Positions 24,991-27,766 of a stretch of 27,766 nt of DNA are shown in pieces. A program made the position numbers and the translations under genes. Location: positions 1 to 27,766 of the forward strand of contig CAMPIY010000006.1 of NCBI GenBank assembly GCA_946886645.1, in the 5' to 3' direction. The first letter of the stretch is position 1. The number at the start of each line of letters is the position of its first letter. Below the pieces are notes generated by a model that made no database searches, had not been told where the DNA came from, and worked only from the letters and a program-made list of their open reading frames with translations. Origin of the DNA: an uncultured Sphingomonas sp. Its GTDB lineage: Bacteria > Pseudomonadota > Alphaproteobacteria > Sphingomonadales > Sphingomonadaceae.

Positions 24991-27732
24991 ATGCGGCGTC
25001 CATTTGGATGGATGCGCGGCGCTTTTGCGTCGTGGGCGCTCGCTGCGGCGGGCGCCGTCGCCGCATGGGCGGCGGTGCCGGTCGCACCCGGATGGACCGC
25101 CAATCCGGACGAGCAGTTCCTACTCGACGTCAACATCCGCCAGCTAAGGCTCGGTGATGGCGTCCGCGCCTACCAGACGCCCGACGGAACCTGCGTCGTT
25201 TTCGGTGACTTCCTGACGACCCTCGACGTCCCGATGAAGATCGACCTCTCCGCGCGCAAAGCATCCGGCTGGGCATTCAAAGAGGAGAATCGGATCGAGA
25301 TCGATCAGGCCGCAGGCATGGCACGCTTCGGCAAGCAGCAGGAGCGAATCGCGCAAGGCACGATTCGCGAAACGCCCGAAGGCTGGTGCGTCGATAGCCT
25401 GGCGCTCGGCCGCTGGTTCGGAATCGGCGTCAACGCCAGCACTGAAGGCTCGATGCTTCTCCTCGAATCGGAGGCGAAGCTGCCGGTCGAGCTGGCCCGG
25501 GAACGCGAGCAGCGCGCCGCCAGGCTCCACAAGGCGGCATTGCCGCTGGAAGGTCTGCCGGCGGTCAAGCTGCCCTACCGGATGTGGCGGGCTCCGGCCC
25601 TCGATTTCGTCGTCAATGCCGGCGTGACCTACCGCGCCTCCGACGGAATGAAGGTCGACCGCAGCGCATCGGTCGCGGCGGCGGGCGAAATTGCCCGGCT
25701 GTCCTATGATGCGATGATGACGAGCGACAGCAAGGGCCGGCCGCAAAGCTTGCGCGTACGTGCCTATCGTTCGGATCCCGACGGCGGGCTGCTCGGCCCC
25801 CTCCAGGCGACGCATTTCGCCATCGGCGATGTCGATGGCCTGTCGAGCCGCCTCGTCGGCGGCGCCAGCGGGCGCGGCGTCCAGGTGACCAACCGGCCCC
25901 TGTTCAACCCGGTCGCGTTCGACCGCACCCGGTTCGAGGGAGATCTCCCTCCGGGCTGGGATGCGGAGCTTTATCGCAACGGAGAATTACTTGCATTTAG
26001 CCGGTCGGACGGCTCGTCGCGCTATGTTTTCGACGATGTTCCAATGATTTACGGCGACAACCGCTTCGAAATCATTCTCTACGGCCCGCAAGGCCAGCAG
26101 CGAAGCCGACTTGAAAGCATCAATGTCGGGCAGAGCCAGGTGCCCTCGGGCAAGACCTGGTATTGGGCTGGCGTCAGCCAGCCCGGGCGCAATTTGCTGA
26201 GCAATTTCGTCGGGCGAGACGATGGTGGAGGACCGCCGGGCGATCGGGAGAAGGGCGATTTCCGCCGTCCCGATGTACAGGCAGCGGTGCAGGTCGAGCA
26301 TGGTCTCGACAAGAGGACGTCGATCGGCGTCCTTGCGACCGTCTTGCTGGCGGACAACGAGCGGCTGACATTCGTCGAAGGCTCGGTTCGGCGTTCGATC
26401 GGTCCCGCGCTGGTCGAGGCCGCTGTTGCGCGTGACAGCAACGGCGGAATGGCTGCGCGCGTGCAGGGAATTGCCCGGGTCGGACCCGTCAATATCAGCG
26501 CGGAATCGCTCTATGCCGACGGTTTCACCATCAACGGCCAGCGCGAGGACCGCTATCGCGACACGCGCATCGCGGTCGATGCGCCGCTGAAGATCGGCCG
26601 CCAGCGCTTTGCGGCGCATGGCGACGTCCGCCTGGTCGACCGTGGCGCGGCCGACCGCACGCTCGACGCGCACGGCCGATTGTCGACCAACTTTAACGGC
26701 TTTAACCTGACCAGCCTGGTCAATTGGCAGCGCCGGCTGGGTGACAATCAACCGCCACAGGCCGATCATCTCGATGTCGGGCTGATCGGGACCGGGCGGA
26801 TCGGGGATGTTCGGCTTCGCGGCGAGATGCAATGGGATATCAAGCCGGAAAGCAGGTTCCGCACCGCGGAACTGTCTGCCTACTGGTCGGCCAGCGAAAA
26901 GGCCGACTGGGAGGGCGCGGTCGCCTATGACGCCTATGCCAAGCGCGGCCGGGCGCGCGTGTCGCATATTCGCCGCTTCAACGCGCTCGCGGCGGCTGCC
27001 TCGGTCGAGGCTGGCACCGACGGCAGCTTCGCGGTCGGGCTCAACCTAAACTTCTCGCTAGATTCCAGCGCCGGGGGCATGCGCTTCACCAGCCAGAAGC
27101 TCGCGAGCACTGGCACAGTCGAGGCCCGAATCTATCGCGACCTCAATGACAATGGCCGGCGCGAGCTGGACGAGCCGTGGGAGGAAGGCGCCGCGATCAC
27201 CACCGGCCAGCGCGTCTCCGACGGTGTCAGCGACAAAAAGGGCATGGTCCGCGTCAATGGGCTCCAACCCTATCAGCCGATCGCCGTCGGCATCGATGCG
27301 TCGACCCTCAACGACCCCTCGCTTGCTCCCAAGAAAGCACTTCAGGTGGTAGTGCCGCGCCCGGGCGTAGCGGCCAAGCTGGAGATCGGCCTCGTCGGCG
27401 CCGGCGACATCGAAGGAATATTGGTTCGAGGCGACGGCCGCAGCTTCGAAGGGCTCGATGTCGAACTCATCGATGCGGCCGGCAAGGTCGTGGCCTCAGG
27501 CCGAAGCGATTATGACGGATTCTTCCTGTTCGAGCGCGTGGCGTATGGCCGCTACACGCTTCGGCTGTCGGCGGATTCGGCCAAGGTCGCAGGCGTCGAG
27601 CGGTCGCTCGACAAGGCCGTCGAGATCAGTCCGGAACGGACCGTTATCCGCCTGGGCGCAATCCGCTTGGTGAAGGCGGACAGGATCGCGCTTGCCATTC
27701 CGCCGCCTGAAGGCGCTCCGTCTGAGCATTAA
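24991..27732 (+). CDS. Usher-like outer-membrane assembly protein
   Basis: A 913-residue exported protein, cotranscribed with the chaperone (27-base gap). The signal peptide runs to about residue 28. The N-terminal domain has EQFLLDVNIRQLRLG. The region FDRTRFEGDLPPGWDAELYRNGELL with DDVPMIYGDNRFEI resembles the plug-associated part of ushers. Residues about 420-700 alternate short beta strands as expected for a barrel. The C-terminus carries two small domains: one with ARIYRDLNDNGRRELDEP (SdrD-B or EF-hand-like Ca2+ loop) and one with GLDVELIDAAGKVVASGRSDYDGFFLF (carboxypeptidase-regulatory-like). Overall similarity to classical PapC is weak; it looks more like the TcfC or alternative usher type. 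Confidence 0.72.
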   Translation: MRRPFGWMRGAFASWALAAAGAVAAWAAVPVAPGWTANPDEQFLLDVNIRQLRLGDGVRAYQTPDGTCVVFGDFLTTLDVPMKIDLSARKASGWAFKEENRIEIDQAAGMARFGKQQERIAQGTIRETPEGWCVDSLALGRWFGIGVNASTEGSMLLLESEAKLPVELAREREQRAARLHKAALPLEGLPAVKLPYRMWRAPALDFVVNAGVTYRASDGMKVDRSASVAAAGEIARLSYDAMMTSDSKGRPQSLRVRAYRSDPDGGLLGPLQATHFAIGDVDGLSSRLVGGASGRGVQVTNRPLFNPVAFDRTRFEGDLPPGWDAELYRNGELLAFSRSDGSSRYVFDDVPMIYGDNRFEIILYGPQGQQRSRLESINVGQSQVPSGKTWYWAGVSQPGRNLLSNFVGRDDGGGPPGDREKGDFRRPDVQAAVQVEHGLDKRTSIGVLATVLLADNERLTFVEGSVRRSIGPALVEAAVARDSNGGMAARVQGIARVGPVNISAESLYADGFTINGQREDRYRDTRIAVDAPLKIGRQRFAAHGDVRLVDRGAADRTLDAHGRLSTNFNGFNLTSLVNWQRRLGDNQPPQADHLDVGLIGTGRIGDVRLRGEMQWDIKPESRFRTAELSAYWSASEKADWEGAVAYDAYAKRGRARVSHIRRFNALAAAASVEAGTDGSFAVGLNLNFSLDSSAGGMRFTSQKLASTGTVEARIYRDLNDNGRRELDEPWEEGAAITTGQRVSDGVSDKKGMVRVNGLQPYQPIAVGIDASTLNDPSLAPKKALQVVVPRPGVAAKLEIGLVGAGDIEGILVRGDGRSFEGLDVELIDAAGKVVASGRSDYDGFFLFERVAYGRYTLRLSADSAKVAGVERSLDKAVEISPERTVIRLGAIRLVKADRIALAIPPPEGAPSEH

Positions 27733-27736
27733 CCAT
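27729..27736 (+). promoter_or_regulatory. TTAACCAT motif after the usher-like gene
   Basis: A second exact TTAACCAT match, overlapping the usher TAA stop and just before the terminator hairpin. It may belong to the next gene's promoter outside the window, or be chance. Confidence 0.25.
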
Positions 27737-27758
27737 AAGTCGTCTGGGACGACTTTTT
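27737..27758 (+). terminator. Intrinsic terminator after the usher-like gene
   Basis: AAGTCGTC (27737-27744) and GACGACTT (27748-27755) form a perfect 8-base-pair stem with loop TGG, followed by further T residues to 27758. It begins four bases after the usher stop codon. It marks the probable end of the chaperone-usher transcript, although a further adhesin gene beyond the window edge cannot be excluded. Confidence 0.85.
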
Positions 27759-27766
27759 CGATGCAA

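Overview
This window is about 63-65% GC by eye, densely packed and shows alphaproteobacterial gene order. It most likely comes from a sphingomonad (Sphingomonadales). Pointers are the DUF1491, MmcB, HemJ and YcgN-type genes, the DUF4402/chaperone/usher-like cluster, and the leuS-lptE-holA / parBA-rsmG-mnmG-mnmE / rho-hemJ-hemE / maf-aroE-coaE-dnaQ order, which resembles the replication-origin neighbourhood of Caulobacter. I see no rRNA, tRNA, CRISPR array, insertion sequence or prophage.

Left block (1-2178, + strand): the 3' end of leuS, then lptE and holA, joined by 4-base ATGA overlaps. holA meets parB tail to tail, and one CTAG gives both genes their TAG stop. Second block (2175-12040, - strand): reading leftward from the origin, hemE, hemJ, rho, two tandem TerC membrane proteins, mnmE, mnmG, rsmG, parA and parB. 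The last four are chained by ATGA overlaps. Two near-identical parS palindromes lie here, one inside rsmG (4399-4414) and one touching the mnmE stop (6294-6309).

Origin candidate (12041-12346): the only gene-free stretch over 300 bases lies between hemE and maf, and transcription diverges from it. It holds an AT-rich segment, DnaA-box-like 9-mers, eight GANTC sites (CcrM methylation motif) in 127 bases and several perfect short palindromes. Together with hemE next door and parAB/parS 6-10 kb away, this is best read as the chromosomal oriC with its partition locus.

Right block (12347-20178, mostly + strand): maf-aroE-coaE-dnaQ, the hibernation factor hpf, ptsN, a PaaI-type thioesterase, a DUF1491 gene, a SleB-type cell-wall hydrolase, mmcB, an opposing secreted ankyrin protein, a YcgN-type cysteine-cluster protein and a YgjP-like metallopeptidase. 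The last one overlaps by 45 bases the 3' end of an opposing class A penicillin-binding protein (20134-22236). msrB follows on the - strand.

Far right (22783-27732, + strand): two secreted DUF4402 proteins, a PapD-like periplasmic chaperone and a 913-residue usher-like outer-membrane protein form a probable non-classical chaperone/usher surface-fibre system. A strong terminator separates the second DUF4402 gene from the chaperone, and another follows the usher. TTAACC-type motifs, like CtrA half sites, recur at its intergenic regions. This cluster and the origin are the two most interesting parts of the window.
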